Assembly: GCF_030704535.1 (NCBI RefSeq)
Contig: NC_081823.1
Location: forward strand, 9,141,001-9,205,000
Direction of reading: 5' to 3'
From: Vitis vinifera
Taxonomy: Eukaryota > Streptophyta > Magnoliopsida > Vitales > Vitaceae
Length of the DNA stretch: 64,000 nucleotides
Shown one piece after another: positions 23,091 through 35,443 of the stretch (its first letter is position 1; each line of letters begins with the position of its first letter). The translations under genes and the position numbers were made by a program. The notes beneath the pieces are model-generated. The model was not told where the DNA came from and searched no databases. It saw nothing but the letters and a program-made list of their open reading frames with translations.

Positions 23091-23909
23091 AAAGGAAAAA
23101 GGTTGAAACCGATGCTTTCATTGTGAGGTTGTAAGGGTGCAGCAAATAAAGACACTTCAAGCTTATCAGGTAATACTTTTATTACTGTGAGTGCTGCTAC
23201 GTTTTTAGAATTACTTTCTCTGGTTTGCTTTTGCAAATAGAATGGTGTATAAATGTTTCTTGACTTCACAAAATATTATAAAATGCCATTGGATTGATCA
23301 AAAAAGCAATTTAAAAGATGTATGTATTTCCAATCTTATTTATCAATTCGCAAAATCTTAGACTGTAAAAGTATAGACCAATTAGCTTTTTTCCCTTCTA
23401 AAAAATTGGTGTTCTTAAGCCTCCTTTATTTTTCTCCATGCTTGTTTGGTAACATTATGTGGTTAGACTTCTAATTTTTTGCTATGTTTGTTTACCATGT
23501 GATCTCCTAAACTACATGTTTTCCCACTATATTTATGGAGGTTTAGGTCAGTGATGATGATTGCATGGAAAAAACTTCATGCTAAGTAGTTAAGGGACAT
23601 CCATGATTATGTCTAAAGTATCATTTTCGTGACTTCAACTCAGTGCAGAAGTTCAAAACACTCAAGTCTCCTGATTAGAGCAAGAACATGGATCTTTCTC
23701 TTGGTTTCTTACCACAATATTTTTCTTATCTTATCAAAACACAAACTTTTGGGCACAAAATTGATTGCAAGTTGTATAATTCCTAGTATTTATTCAGTCT
23801 AATCTTGTGCATTTTGGTGGATCCCAAATACCACAAACTTTGGCACAACTTTTGCATTCTGATGATGAAAACATTGTTGTGCCATCACGCAATATTAATA
23901 CATGGACTA
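23091..23909. other. Intergenic, nothing recognised
   Basis: No coding, RNA or repeat feature could be supported between the bZIP leader and the pseudogene leader. Confidence 0.5.
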
Positions 23910-24248
23910 AAACCGCCATTGCCCTCTTCTAAAATAAATAGGAAAGTATGGGAAACTAGTGACAGCAAATTGTTTGATTAGGCAATGGCCACAAATTTGC
24001 AATAGCAAGCAGAAAAATAGAGGTAGTCGGAAATCTAAAATCAAGCTACTAACAGATGCTCTGAATTTGGTTCTCATTCTCATTCTCATTTGAGTTTCAT
24101 ATTTTCTCTGCACTAAAAAAGAAAGAAGAAACCCCCATTTTAATTTCGGCTTTGTCCTATACATCTCCTCATGAAAAGCAAAGAGAATTTCCAGCAGTGA
24201 CCAACAGAAGAACTTCTTCAGGTTGAATTGCCTAGCAACTTTTTTCAG
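23910..24248 (+). pseudogene. Leader exon of the broken serine-rich gene copy
   Basis: This segment is a close copy of 32735-33042, the leader of the intact serine-rich gene. Shared landmarks include GCAAATTGTTTGATTA, CACAAATTTGCAA, TAAGCTACTAACAG, and the end GCAACTTTTTTCAG followed by a GT donor at 24249. It is the 5' part of a tandem duplicate whose coding part lies 7 kb downstream at 31299. Confidence 0.8.
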
Positions 24249-25499
24249 GTAATTCTGGTTCTATTATTCTTTTATATTAACTTAACCTTCACTACGATTA
24301 TAAATTTTAAGTCAATTGTAGGATTTATTCATGCATTTATTATAATTAATGAAGGTACATAATCATGACAGGAACATTTTCTTAGTGATGACATATATGT
24401 ACTGGGCATAGTTCTAATTTATAGATGATCTCTGCAAATTGAATGCAAATGTTAATTACATGCTATTTATTTTGTAGAAAAAATTAAGGAAAATATTTTC
24501 TGTCATCAAGTTGAAGGGGTGATTCTTTGCACCCTTTTTGTTTCGTTGGTTAGAAATAGAAACAGATACGGACATCAAAGTACTCTTTTTTCATCTTTAG
24601 ATTAAATTTTTGACAATTTATTTGTAATTTTGTGGGAAAATTTTGGAACATTATTCCAGAATGCTTCTTGCATGGACAAAATGACATATTTGTAATCTTT
24701 TACAAAGTTGGGAACACTCCATTGTATATTTTTAGGAGCACTTTGGGGAACTTATTACTCAGTTTGAAAAAGAACTTTCTGCCAAGAGAACTTTTGTGGC
24801 CCATATAAGTTCTCAAAATTTCCATGGAATGTCCAAAAAAACGATCATTCAGTAAGGATTTACCCTGTAGGATTGCAATCTATGGTCCAAATCACCCTAA
24901 CAAAGGTTGTTGAGAAAAATAAGAGACCTTTTCTTTAAAAAAGGAAGAAGAAGAAAAAAAGAAAGAAAATTACTTCTGAATGTTCATTATTGTTTCATTA
25001 AGATACGAAGAGAATTGGAATTATAGATAGTCGTAAGTATATGAACTTACAAAAAGGTTCTTAAATCAAAAGACCATGAGATAATTTTTAGACATAAAGT
25101 ATGAATAGCCAATAAAAATTAAAAAGAAATTCTCAATAACTGTTCACAACTCTGCAAAACTATTGTTGTTTACATATTTTACTCGTTTCTTTAGAACTCT
25201 TTTTTTTTTCCCTTGTTTTTTCCCTTTTAGATTCCATCATTTTTCTTGGAGTTCAATGGTTTATTGTAGGCTTCATCATTTTCTTGAAAGTTGATCAATT
25301 TTTCAAGAGATTGAGTCTTGCATTTGGACATGCTAGTTCATTTTTTGGAAAAATTTGCTAATGTAAACTACATCTAGTACATTTGTACATCCTAGTTCAT
25401 TTTTTGCAAACATTTTTTTGAAATCCTTGGTTCTCTAGACACCTTAATGATAGGGAGTTGGGTATGTTGAATCCTTTTTCTCAAGATTGCAAGATAAGT
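24249..25499. other. First part of the TE-expanded leader intron of the pseudogene
   Basis: AT-rich intron-like sequence. Short phrases such as ACATGCTAGTTCATTTTTTG (near 25330) recur weakly near 31047, suggesting local duplication. No gene. Confidence 0.45.
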
Positions 25500-26200
25500 C
25501 GGTGTGGGGGATGTCTTTGATAGAATAACTTGGAAGGAGTTGAAGAAGGGTGCTTTTGCTGTCAAATCTCTCTTCTATGTCTTAAAGCCGAGGTTGTTTC
25601 CCTTTCCTTCAGGAATTATTTAGAATTCTTGGGGTGCCACCAAAAGCGAGTTTTTTTTTTTGCTAGGGAAGCTAGTTGGGGATATGTTTTGATGATATAT
25701 CAATTCCAAAGAAGAGGATGGTTGTTAGCGAATAGATGTTTTTTTGTAAAGTTGATGTGGAATCAATTGATCATGTGCTTCTTCATTGTGTCAAGTCAAG
25801 GATCCTATGACATTTGTTGTTCTCTTTAGTTGGAGTTCTTTAGGTGCTTCCTTCTGTAGTCAGACAAACTCTTTTAAGTTGGCATGGATCCTTCATAGGG
25901 AAAAAATAGAGGAACATTAGGAAGGTTGCCTCTTAATGCATATTTTGAACTTTGCGGAAGTAAAGAAACCATCAAGCGTTTGAAAATAAGGAGATGTTAG
26001 ATCAAAAGTTGAAATGTTTATTCCTGAGTAACCTCTTAGCTTGGGTGGGGATGTACATAAAGGAAGGCTTAAGGCCTTTGATTGAGTTTGTTGATTGGTT
26101 TGGATCTTATTGAGAGAGAGAGAGAAAGTTGTTTTTTGTGTTCTCTTGTTTGGCTTTGCCTTTTTGTGCCCATTCTATACATTCTATGTACTCTAATGTA
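25500..26200 (+). mobile_element. LINE (L1-type) ORF2 3' fragment, plus strand
   Basis: Translated pieces match the C-terminal zinc-binding domain of plant LINE ORF2: FFFAREASWGYVLMIYQFQR, then RRGWLLANRCFF, then a frameshifted HVLLHC-like stretch and a C-terminal ERNHQAFE-like tail. Several frameshifts and stops are present. Only the last part of the element remains, in opposite orientation to the larger LINE next to it. Confidence 0.75.
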
Positions 26201-26395
26201 TTCTTTTTTTTCTTTTTTTCTTTCTATATACATGCATCTTTTATTGCCTATATATATAAACTACATCTTCCAGTTAGTTTTCCTTGTCCTTGATTCAACA
26301 GATTTCATCAGCTTCTTGGAAGTGAATAGCTTGTTTTCAAATTTTCATCCTTTTTCTTGCAAGTTGATGGTTTTCTAAAGAAACTATATTTTTCA

Positions 26396-29300
26396 TGTTA
26401 GAGTATGATATATATTGTGAGCCCAAATCCTCGTAGCTTACCTTATTAGGAAGCTTAGTTACTCAACATAGTATTAAAGCTATAGTTAAACCTATATATC
26501 TGTCCAATTAATATTGTTCACAAATGTGTGATTTCTTTGCAGTTATTGTTGTGGTTATCACGGTGGGTATGGGACTGCACTCAAAGGGTATTAGAGAATT
26601 TTTTTTGATAGATAAAGAGGTACATATATTAAAAAGGGCCGCCAACAAAGCGACCCACTGTGTAAAGAACATTTACACCAGTTGCTAAGTGGCAACACCA
26701 AAGGCCAAAGCTACAAACATAAATGGCTAATACAATGCCACCCTCAGCGAGATCTCAATCAATTGAAGAAAATAATGAGTAGAATGAGCATCATATATAC
26801 ACATCTTAGTTTTTGACAAAAAAAAACAAACAAAAGAATTTTTTAGTCTTTGGAGTGAAAGTTCGTCACCATCAAAGGCAATTATATTCCTTGCCTTTCA
26901 AACTGTTCAAAAGATGCATAAAGAGCCCACTCTCCAAACCTTCCTAGGCTTTTTGCCCACAAGAGAATCATGCCAACCTAGAAGGATCTCTCTAGAGAAG
27001 CACCCAAGACTCCCTAAAAAGAGCGAAAAGGAACTCCCATAAGACCCTTGTCTTTACACAATGCATAAGGAGATGGTCTGTAGATTCTTCCTCAATATGG
27101 CATAGAAAATATCTATTTGCTAAAGACCTTCCTCTTTTCTGAACTTGATCTAAGGTTAAAACTTTTCCCCAAGTTGTTTCCCAAGTAAAGAAACCAACTT
27201 TAGGTTGCACCCAAGCCTTCCAAATGAAACTCGATGGAAAAGTAATTGACGTCCCCGACTCCAAAGTGGTATAGAGAGACTTAACTATAAACTTGTTCTT
27301 TGTCTCTGTCCAAAGCATCCCATCTTCCTCATCCCTACACACCCTCAACCCATGTAAACTCAACAGAAACCTCTCCACACACTCCACCTCCTAATCATTG
27401 AAAGATCTAGAAAAGCAAGGGCTCTACCAACCCCCCTTGAACAAAAGAATTCCAAACATCCTTTACTCACACCTCCTTAGAAATTGCTAAGGTAAATAAG
27501 AAAGGGAATAGTTACACAAAGGTGTTGCCCCACACCACTTATCCTTCCAAAACTTGACCCTCCGCCCATTGCCTACCAAGAAAAAGATCCTACTACTCAC
27601 GAGTTCCTAATCCTTCCTTATGGCTTTCCAAAATCCAACACTATATCCCTTCCTCACCTCCTAAGAACAACACCCCCCTCCTTTTCCATACTTCCTACTA
27701 ATAACTTGATTCGAATGGGCCCTCCTTATGTTTGCAAAACGTCAATTCCCTTTGCAAAGTGGAGCCTTATTGAGCATAGAGAGACACTTCACACACAATC
27801 CCCCTTTCCTTTTGTCTAAGCAAATGGTCTCTCACCTTACTAGATGTGGTTTTTGTGCAAGAGTCTCACCACCCCACAAAAAGTCCTTCTAAATCTACTC
27901 TAGCCTCAATCTAATCGACCTTGGGATGCACAACAAGGACATAAAATAAATGGGCAAGCTAGACAATGTGCTTCAAATTAGGGGTAATTCTCCCTCCTTT
28001 GGACATGTATTGTTTCTTCTATATGGTCAATCTTTTATGAAACCTCTCTTCCACTCCATCCCAAGTTGCCACTAAATTAAACAGGATGCTCAACGGAAGA
28101 CCCAAATAAGAGGAAGGGAGACTACCCACTCTAAAGCCAAATCATCTATATTATCCATACCTCCCACTGGAATTAACTCGCTCTTATCTAAATTTATTTT
28201 CAACCTCAAAATAGCCTCAAAACACATAAGCAACCAGTATAAGTAAGTCATTTGATCTTGAGAGCCTTCATAAAAGACAAGAGTGTCATTTGTAACAACA
28301 AATGGGAAATTTTAACCCCTTCTCTGCCTTTACCTCTCACCTAACATCTTGACAAAAAACCCCCACTAATTGCCTTCTTTGACAAACAATTGAGCACCTC
28401 CATGGCAACAACAAATAAATAAGGTGGAAGGGGATCCTCCTGTCTCAAGCTTCTAGAGCTTTGAAAAAAGTCAATTGGGGTGCCATTGACCAAAATAGAG
28501 AAACTTGCAGTGGAGATTGCTCCTCTTCCTCCACCCAATCCACTTTTCCCTAAAACCCATCTTCTGCAAGACCAAAAGTAAGAAATATCAATCTACATAA
28601 TCATAAGCTTTCTCTATGTCAAGCTTGCACAAAATACCACATTCATTACTTTTCAAAATCAAGTCAATGGCCTCATTAACAATAAGTGAAGCATCCAAAA
28701 TTTGTCTTTCCTCCACAAAAACATTTTAGGCCTTTGAAACCACTTTTCCTACCACATTTTTAAGTCTATTGGCTAACACCTTGGCTAGCCACTTATATAA
28801 ACCACCTACCAAGCTAATTGGCCTAAAATCCCTCAAAACTTTAGTTCCCCCTTTTTGGAATTAAGACCAAGAAGGTTGCATTCAAGCTTTTAACAAAACT
28901 ATTGTGCTCAAGGAACTCCCTAAAGAATCTCATCACCTCATTCTTCACAAAATCCCATGAAAACTAAAAAAAAACCATTGGAAAACCATTCAGACCTAGC
29001 GCTTTATCTCCACTAAGGCTTGAAAGAGCCCCAGAAACTTCCTCCTCTGAGAGAGGCTCCTCCAGCCTTGCAGCCTCCTAACCTCCTAACCTCTCAAACA
29101 ATAAACCATTAATATTGGGCCTCCAGTTCCCAGAGTCAAAAAGCAGGGTTTGAAAGGCTTGGACCACCCCTTCCTTGATTTCAGTCTCCTCAGAGAACCA
29201 AGAACCATTTATCTTAATTCTGGACAAGGAGTTTCTTATTCTATGGCGTTAGCCATCTTATGAAAAAACCTAGTGTTTTTGTCCCCTTCCTTGAGCCACA

Positions 29301-31035
29301 CTTCCCTTGATTTCTACCTCCAAAAAATTTCTTCTACAAAGACCCACTTTTTAAATTCCTCCCTAGCTTCCAACTCCTCCAGTGACAAGGTACTGGACTT
29401 ATCTTTTGTATCCCAAAAGGCCACTTGATTAAGGGTTAAAGCCTTTTTTACTTCAATCTTTCCAAACACTTCTCTATTCTAGTCTTTCAAATTTGACTTC
29501 AAGGCTTTCAATTTTGAGCCAAAATGAAACTTGAGGACCCACTAAAACTATGCCTTTCTCGCTAACTTTTCAACAAGTCCTTGAACCTCCTTCAACCACA
29601 TGAGCTCAAATATAAAAGGAGTCAGACCTCTCCTCATCCCTCCCTCATCTAGAAGAATAGGAGTGGGACACTGCACAACCCTGCTGAAATGACATTCCCA
29701 ATCCTTAACACAATGAAATGATCAAGCCTCGACTTGGACTAATTATGTAGGCCACCACTCCACACCCCCCAACACCACCCCCCCCTCCCCCGGCAAGGAT
29801 AAATCTCTCAACTCTAAATCCTCAATTACCTCAAAGAACCTCCTCATGGCAGAGGACAGTCTACCTTCTCTATTGCGCTCTCTAGGAAATCTGAGCATAT
29901 TGAAATTGCCAACAACACACCAATGGTCACTCCAAAGGCCCTTAATTGCCCCCAACTCTCCCAAAAACCTTCCCTTTCCCCCCTTAGCATTGGGCTATAC
30001 ACCCCTGTAAAGATCCAACAGAAATCATCCTCATAGTTTTTAAACCTGCACGAGATCGAGAATTTACCCACTTCCATCCCAACCAATTGGAGCACCCTAT
30101 TATCCCAAAACACCAGAACTCTGCCTACAGCACCCCTCGAGTTCACAACTCTATACTCTAAACATCTACCCACTCCTAGACTAGATTCACCTTTTGAGAC
30201 TTGATCAAAGCTTTAATAACCTTCCTTTTGTCCCTGTCATTGGCCCCTTGAACATTCCATGAAAGAATTCATAAATTCATTTAGAACCTGAAACACTGCC
30301 ATCACAGTCCCCTCCTGCTCCGAGAAAGTTCACTGAGCACTCAAGCTTTCTCAACTCCCTTTCTAACCTTGAAGACCCCGTGTTTTTCCTCCTACCAATC
30401 ACTTTCCCTTTCTACTCTTTTTTGCCTTTCATCCTTGTAAGCAATTTCAGAATCTCCCACTTGAATCCCTCAATAGGCATGCCTAGGAACTAGCCAAACT
30501 TTGCCAAACAATTGGAGGACCAGCATTCTGAGTCCCCTCCCTCAACGTCTAAATGCCCTCCTCCCGTCTCCCTTGCTGACAAAGACCCATCTACTTCCTC
30601 AACCACCCTAAGCTCCAAACTAGCCAAAGCACCTAAACTCATCCCATCGGCCAAAAGTACCCTCAATGGGTCAAGGGTTGGCTTCCCTTCCAAATTACTT
30701 TTGCCCAAACAAACACCGGATCTCCTATTGGCGGCAACCAAGGCCCTCTCCAACAAAGAGGAAGAAGAACAAACCACCCCCCCACCCCCCAAGAAATGGG
30801 GTACCTGGAAACCTCCTCCAGGGGTTTGTCAGTGAGTACTAAACATCGGATCGCAGGCGACCATTCTGCAAGCATTGTGCTTCTCACACACCCATCGTAG
30901 TGCTCCTCATCTGCCCACCTCGTCTCTGTGAACAAGAACTCTCCAAAAGCCCTAATATCAAGGGGTATTAGAGCATGATATACATTGTAGGTCCAAATCC
31001 TAACTTAAGCTTTCAAAAAAATCGGTTACCCAACA
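26396..31035 (+). mobile_element. Miniature LTR element (TRIM/SMART-like), split by a LINE
   Basis: Direct repeats of 73 bp (26396-26468) and 70 bp (30966-31035) both run from a T(G/A)TTAGAG(T/C)ATGATATA start, through CCAAATCCT, to CAACA. Right after the first comes TAGTATTAAAGC (26469-26480), close to the initiator-tRNA-Met primer site TGGTATCAGAGC. TTTCA before and TTGCA after may be a 5-bp target duplication with one change. The interior between repeats is only about 120 bp and has no coding capacity. A LINE occupies 26597-30962. The LTRs are shorter than in most TRIMs, so classification is tentative. Confidence 0.55.
26597..30962 (-). mobile_element. Degenerate L1-type LINE, 4.4 kb
   Basis: On the minus strand, from high to low coordinates: endonuclease-like pieces (about 30173-29743, with GRVLVFWDNRVLQLVGMEVG), reverse transcriptase pieces (about 28540-28200, with ISTASFSILVNGTPIDFF and a damaged GDPL box), and a zinc-binding C-terminal domain (27387-26992, with FFTWETTWGKVLTLDQVQKR). 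The catalytic FADD box near 28290 is altered to about TND, so the enzyme is dead. The A-tail reads as Ts at 26599-26606, preceded on its own strand by TTTATCTATC, shared with the LINE at 57902. GGGTATTAGAG at 26586-26596 and 30963-30973 is the target-site duplication. Confidence 0.88.
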
Positions 31036-31298
31036 TTGCATATATACATGCGAGTTCATCTAATGCAAAAATTTGCTAATTTATGTTACACATCACTGGG
31101 CAATTTTCCTTTTTCATGATTCAACCAAAAAATCATAAAACTCATTGATGTCTAGTTCTTCATTTCAAGTTGATATATGAAAGTGTATGCCATACTTTAT
31201 TTTGTGGCACTAGCATTATCTTGTGTATATAGAACATATGGTAAAAGGTTTTATACTAGGTCGTTCATTTTTCTAACATCTTCAAGTCTCTCAAGCCA

Positions 31299-31550
31299 GG
31301 GAGGAGACCGGACATCGATGAAAAGCCTCGTATGTACTAGTTATCTATTGCTAAAGTAGATATAGCTGAGATTCAGAGGAAATCATCTTCCTTAATGTCA
31401 CCACCCCAAAGCTGCTCTGTGAAACACCACAAGAGACGTGGCCAGGCCTACAGTGACTCCAGCTCTAGCCTCTCAAGCCTCAGTTCTGGGTGCTAAACCA
31501 GAGGCCGTTCCTGTCACAATTGAAAGCTCAGTAGCTCCAACTTTTAGTTA
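31299..31550 (+). pseudogene. Broken coding exon of the serine-rich gene duplicate
   Basis: Aligns with 33327-33640 of the intact gene: an acceptor (TCAAGCCAG), GACATCGAT, TAGATATAGCTGAGAT, then CAGTGACTCCAGCTCTAGCC. The start-codon segment is lost, in-frame stops follow quickly, and about 100 bp carrying the conserved CLCSPTTH block are deleted. It pairs with the leader at 23910-24248. Confidence 0.8.
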
Positions 31551-32734
31551 AGCATCATTCACACTAAAGGAGTTGAATGAATGAATATCAATAGTTTATG
31601 ATTTGGTTGGTGTCATGTTTTATAGTTGTTTTCAAAGACCGAAGGGTGTGAAGGAAATCCTTCTTACCTCTGAAAATGTTCATCTCAGGATGTTTTACAT
31701 ATTGTATGGAGCTTCTTTTGTTGTACAAGAATTTGTACGTAAGCATTTCATTCATTATTTTTTGAACTTTGTTACAATATTGGTTGCCATTTATTATAGT
31801 TTTTGTTTGCTGAAGAGCTCCCAAGTCTTTAAAGTGATTTACAGTGCATTTGGCTATTTCTTGGTATAACAATATTATTTGATTTTCTCATGTCATATGC
31901 TATAGGTTTCTATTATGATTCACATTTTAATTTTCAGATTTAAATCTATGGAAGAATGGTTTAAATTTTCAGATAACTAATATATGGCTTATATATAGTA
32001 TTTATTCTAACAATGTGGGAACTATCAAAGGTTTCCTAGAATTCCAATGATACCTTTAAATAGATGATGGTCTCCTTTGACTAAGATATCAAGCAATTTA
32101 AGAGATTCCAAGCTCTATAAAATATTCTTTATATTATGCAAATTTCCATTTTTTCAAACTCTTTATTGATCATTGTGCTAAACTCATTTCTATCTTTTGT
32201 ATTGAGTAGCATTGCTTAGCATATGGTAAGTTAAGCTCAGGAAGGCTAACTTAGTAATTTTAAGTGTTTTAAATTGTCTAATGCCACACATTTGTAATTA
32301 TGAGTGGTGCATAGTTCTGAGTTGGGCATTGTGACAAAGGAAAGAAGCATAAAGAGTTTTATGATGTCATTGCCAACTCAAGGTAGAGCTGGTCGGCCGA
32401 CACTTGGAAGGGTATGGAATTGAAGGAGCAATGGAGAAAGACTAAATCCAAGAGAACAAATATAAGAGTCCGAAGACTCAAATATTTACGCTCATAAGTT
32501 CAGCTAGTGTCACATGAGGAGTTAATATCCATCCGATCCAAGACAATGGGCATGCTTGTTAGGTATAGACTTGATGAAGCAAACCATAGAGAAAGGGCAA
32601 ATCTAAGAGAACAGAGAGCTCCCAGATGAAGTTTACACTCACAAGTCATTTAGCATCACATGGGAGTCTATATCCTTCTAAGGGGAGGAAATGGAGATGC
32701 TTGCTAGCTGCCATCTCACAGTATTAATAGATGG
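31551..32734. other. Spacer between the two serine-rich copies
   Basis: 31600-31870 resembles the 3' flank of the intact copy (33680-33860), for example TTGTTGTACAAGAATTTGTA, so it belongs to the duplicated unit. The rest holds no recognised gene. Confidence 0.5.
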
Positions 32735-33347
32735 ATGAAAACCACCAATGACCACCTCCAAAATAAACAGAAAAATAGGGAAAACTAGTGGTGGCAAATT
32801 GTTTGATTAAGTAATGACCACAAATTTGCAACAGCAAGCAGAAAATAGAGGTAGTTGGAAATCTAAAATTAAGCTACTAACAGCATCTCTGAATTTGGTT
32901 CATATTCTCATTTGAATCTCATATTTCTATGCACTTAAAAAGAAAAGAAGAAACCCCACTTTAATTTGGGCTCTCTCCCATTCATCTCCTCAGGAGACCA
33001 TCCGAAGACCTTTGGGTTGAATTGCCTTGCAACTTTTTTCAGGTGACCACCTGCCTCTGCTACTCTTTTTCATTCACTTAACCTTTGCTGCATTTTTAAA
33101 GATTCAAATCAATGGTAGAATTAGTGAAAAGATTAATTTCATTGACATCCTCTGAAGTTTTGGTAGATACATGTAGCCATATTTGAAATGAGTCTTCTTT
33201 CTTCGTCTTAAAATTAAATTTTGTTTTTTAATTTAAAAAAAAAAACAAATTTAGAATACTTTGGAAGAATATCTTTTGAGTTATTTTAAGGTGTTTTTCT
33301 GATGTCACCAAGTCTCTCTCAAGCAGGGGGAGACGAGACATCGATCA

Positions 33348-33638
33348 ATGGAAGAAAAGCCTTCTAGACGTAAGTTATCAATACCTAAAATAAATATAGC
33401 TGAGATCAAGAAGCAGTCACCTTCCCCACTGTCACCAACTGCCCAAAGTTGCACTGCAAAGCCATCTAGTGCCAGGGCCAATTGCCTTTGCTCGCCCACA
33501 ACCCATGTCGGATCTTTCAGGTGTCGCCACCACAGGAGCCGTAGCCATAGCCGCAGTGACTCCAGCTCTAGCCTCTCCAGCCTCTCTGAACTGGGCAGTA
33601 AACCAGACACCATCACCGACACCATTGAAGCTCAGTAG
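33348..33638 (+). CDS. Serine-rich small protein with CLCSPTTH signature
   Basis: A single coding exon of 96 aa. Residues 46-60 read CLCSPTTHVGSFRCR, the hallmark of a land-plant family annotated only as serine-rich protein-like. Biochemical function is unknown. An Arg/Ser/His stretch (HHRSRSHSRSDSSSS, about 61-75) follows. No signal peptide or membrane helix is seen. The leader is probably spliced: exon about 32735-33042, donor GTGACC, acceptor AAGCAG ending at 33326, so the intron is 284 bp. The duplicate at 23910-31550 carries the same leader exon but a 7-kb intron and a ruined coding part. The start is the only ATG giving this conserved frame. Confidence 0.8.
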   Translation: MEEKPSRRKLSIPKINIAEIKKQSPSPLSPTAQSCTAKPSSARANCLCSPTTHVGSFRCRHHRSRSHSRSDSSSSLSSLSELGSKPDTITDTIEAQ

Positions 33639-35260
33639 CTCCAACTTTTTGCAACATATGGTTTGAATAAACATTTATGGCTTATGGTTTGGTCTTATGT
33701 CTATAGTTGTTCCTAATATTCGAAGTGTGTGAAAGATTCTTCTCACCCCTGAAAAACCAATATGTTCATTTCAGGGGCCTTTAAGTTTCGTATGGAACTT
33801 ATTTTGTTGTGCAAGAATTTGTATGCAAGTATTTGATTGATTATTTTTTTAAATTTATCAAGTGTTTGGTTGCTAACGGATTGAATATTATTGGATTATT
33901 AGGGTTCATATTAATTATTACAAGCTAATAATTGAATTATTTTAATTAATGCATTTTAAAAAAAAAAAAAATTTTGATTATTATCTATTTACCTCCTCTA
34001 TGGTCAAGAATACAACCTCACATATTCCTAATAATTTTTTATTTTATTTTAGTTCTTACTTAGGATATCTACATAAACTTTTATTTTAAAATCATATGAT
34101 AAATTATTTTTGTTTAATGACATATTATAATACTAAAATTACCCTTTCAAATACACCATCGCATTTCTTTTTAAATCAAAAGCAAAAATGTGATTAGATC
34201 AATAAGATAGTGTTTGTTCCCTAAAAGTATTAAGAAAAATAATTTTTTTTATATGGAATTGTCTTATGAAAAAAAAAATTAATATAATTAAAAGTAGTTA
34301 AAATTTTGTTTATTTTTAAATTATTTAATTTTTATATAAAATAGTTAAATAAGTAAAATGAGTTTAAAATAACATATAAAAATAATTTATTTTATTTTAA
34401 ATTTAGTTTTTATTTTTCTACACTTATTCTTCTTTGAATTTTTCCTCTAAATTTTTAGGAAAGCTTAAATATATTGTGATGGAAAGTAATGTTAAATTTT
34501 TTCTTAGAAACCTTTTTTATCTTATAAAAGAATATATTTTATATTTAATAAATTTTTTATAGTGATAATATTACTCTTTAAATTTTTTGACATGTTTAAT
34601 AGTGATTTTGAGGAAAAAGATTAAAAGAATTCATTTGATAGTGATTTTAGAAAACGTTTTTTTAACTTAAAAAGTATTTTTGAAAAAAAAATAAATTAAG
34701 GTATCTAACAAAATTTAAGAAATGCTTTTAAATATCCGAAAAATCATTTATAGTATTTTTTAGGAAAACATCTTATCGGGTGATTTTTCTAAAAATACTT
34801 TTAAATAAAATACTTTTATTAAGAACACTTCAAAGTAAAAACATTATTAAATACTAAAAGTGTGTTTAACAATGATTTTAAAAAATATTTTTAATATTTA
34901 TAATACTTGAATGACAAAATTTTTTAAGTGTTCAAAATATTGAAAGCATTTCCTAAAATCATTATCAAAAGAGCTCTAATAGTGATTTCTGAATTATTAT
35001 TTGATAGTTAAAAAATATTATTTTATTATATAATATTTTATTAAAACATAATCCAATAATTAATTAATTATTTATATATTTATAAATAATAAAGATTTTT
35101 TTCCTAGGAGTGTTTTTAATACAAACGTTAATCCCTATAATCGTTTTAATCAAAATCACTTTAATTTCTTCCAACGATACCCAAGGCATTTGGACAATTA
35201 TTTATGTTAAAAAATAAATCAAATTTTATTATTGGACCCTGGACCGGAACCGGGCCGGGA
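33639..35260. other. AT-rich intergenic with a foldback element
   Basis: The 3' UTR of the serine-rich gene is followed by AT-rich sequence. At 34858-34980 a foldback element starts with AACAATGATTTTAAAAAATA. It ends with the roughly inverted TTTCCTAAAATCATTATCAA, related to the remnants at 18.1 and 18.6 kb. Confidence 0.5.
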
Positions 35261-35294
35261 TGGGCCGGGCTAGGGAGGCCCAGACACCGGCCCA
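35261..35294. promoter_or_regulatory. Cluster of three site II (TGGGCC) elements
   Basis: TGGGCC at 35261-35266 and its complement GGCCCA at 35277-35282 and 35289-35294 lie in a GC-rich patch within AT-rich DNA. Site II elements bind TCP factors and often act with telo-boxes in plant housekeeping and organelle-protein genes. They sit about 150-180 bp upstream of the telo-box below. Confidence 0.55.
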
Positions 35295-35443
35295 GGGATT
35301 TTATAATTAATATGTATTCCCTTTGCTTTGAGAGAAATGTAAAGGGGTTGCTTCCCACAAGTCGGTATCGGAGGGAAAGGACATTAAACGACGTCGTCGC
35401 CTCATCTTCATCTTCATCTTCTTTTCTCCATACATCAGCCAGG

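Noticed and set aside
30490..30935. Overlapping frames on both strands
   Set aside because: They are within the 5' part of the degenerate LINE; not host genes.
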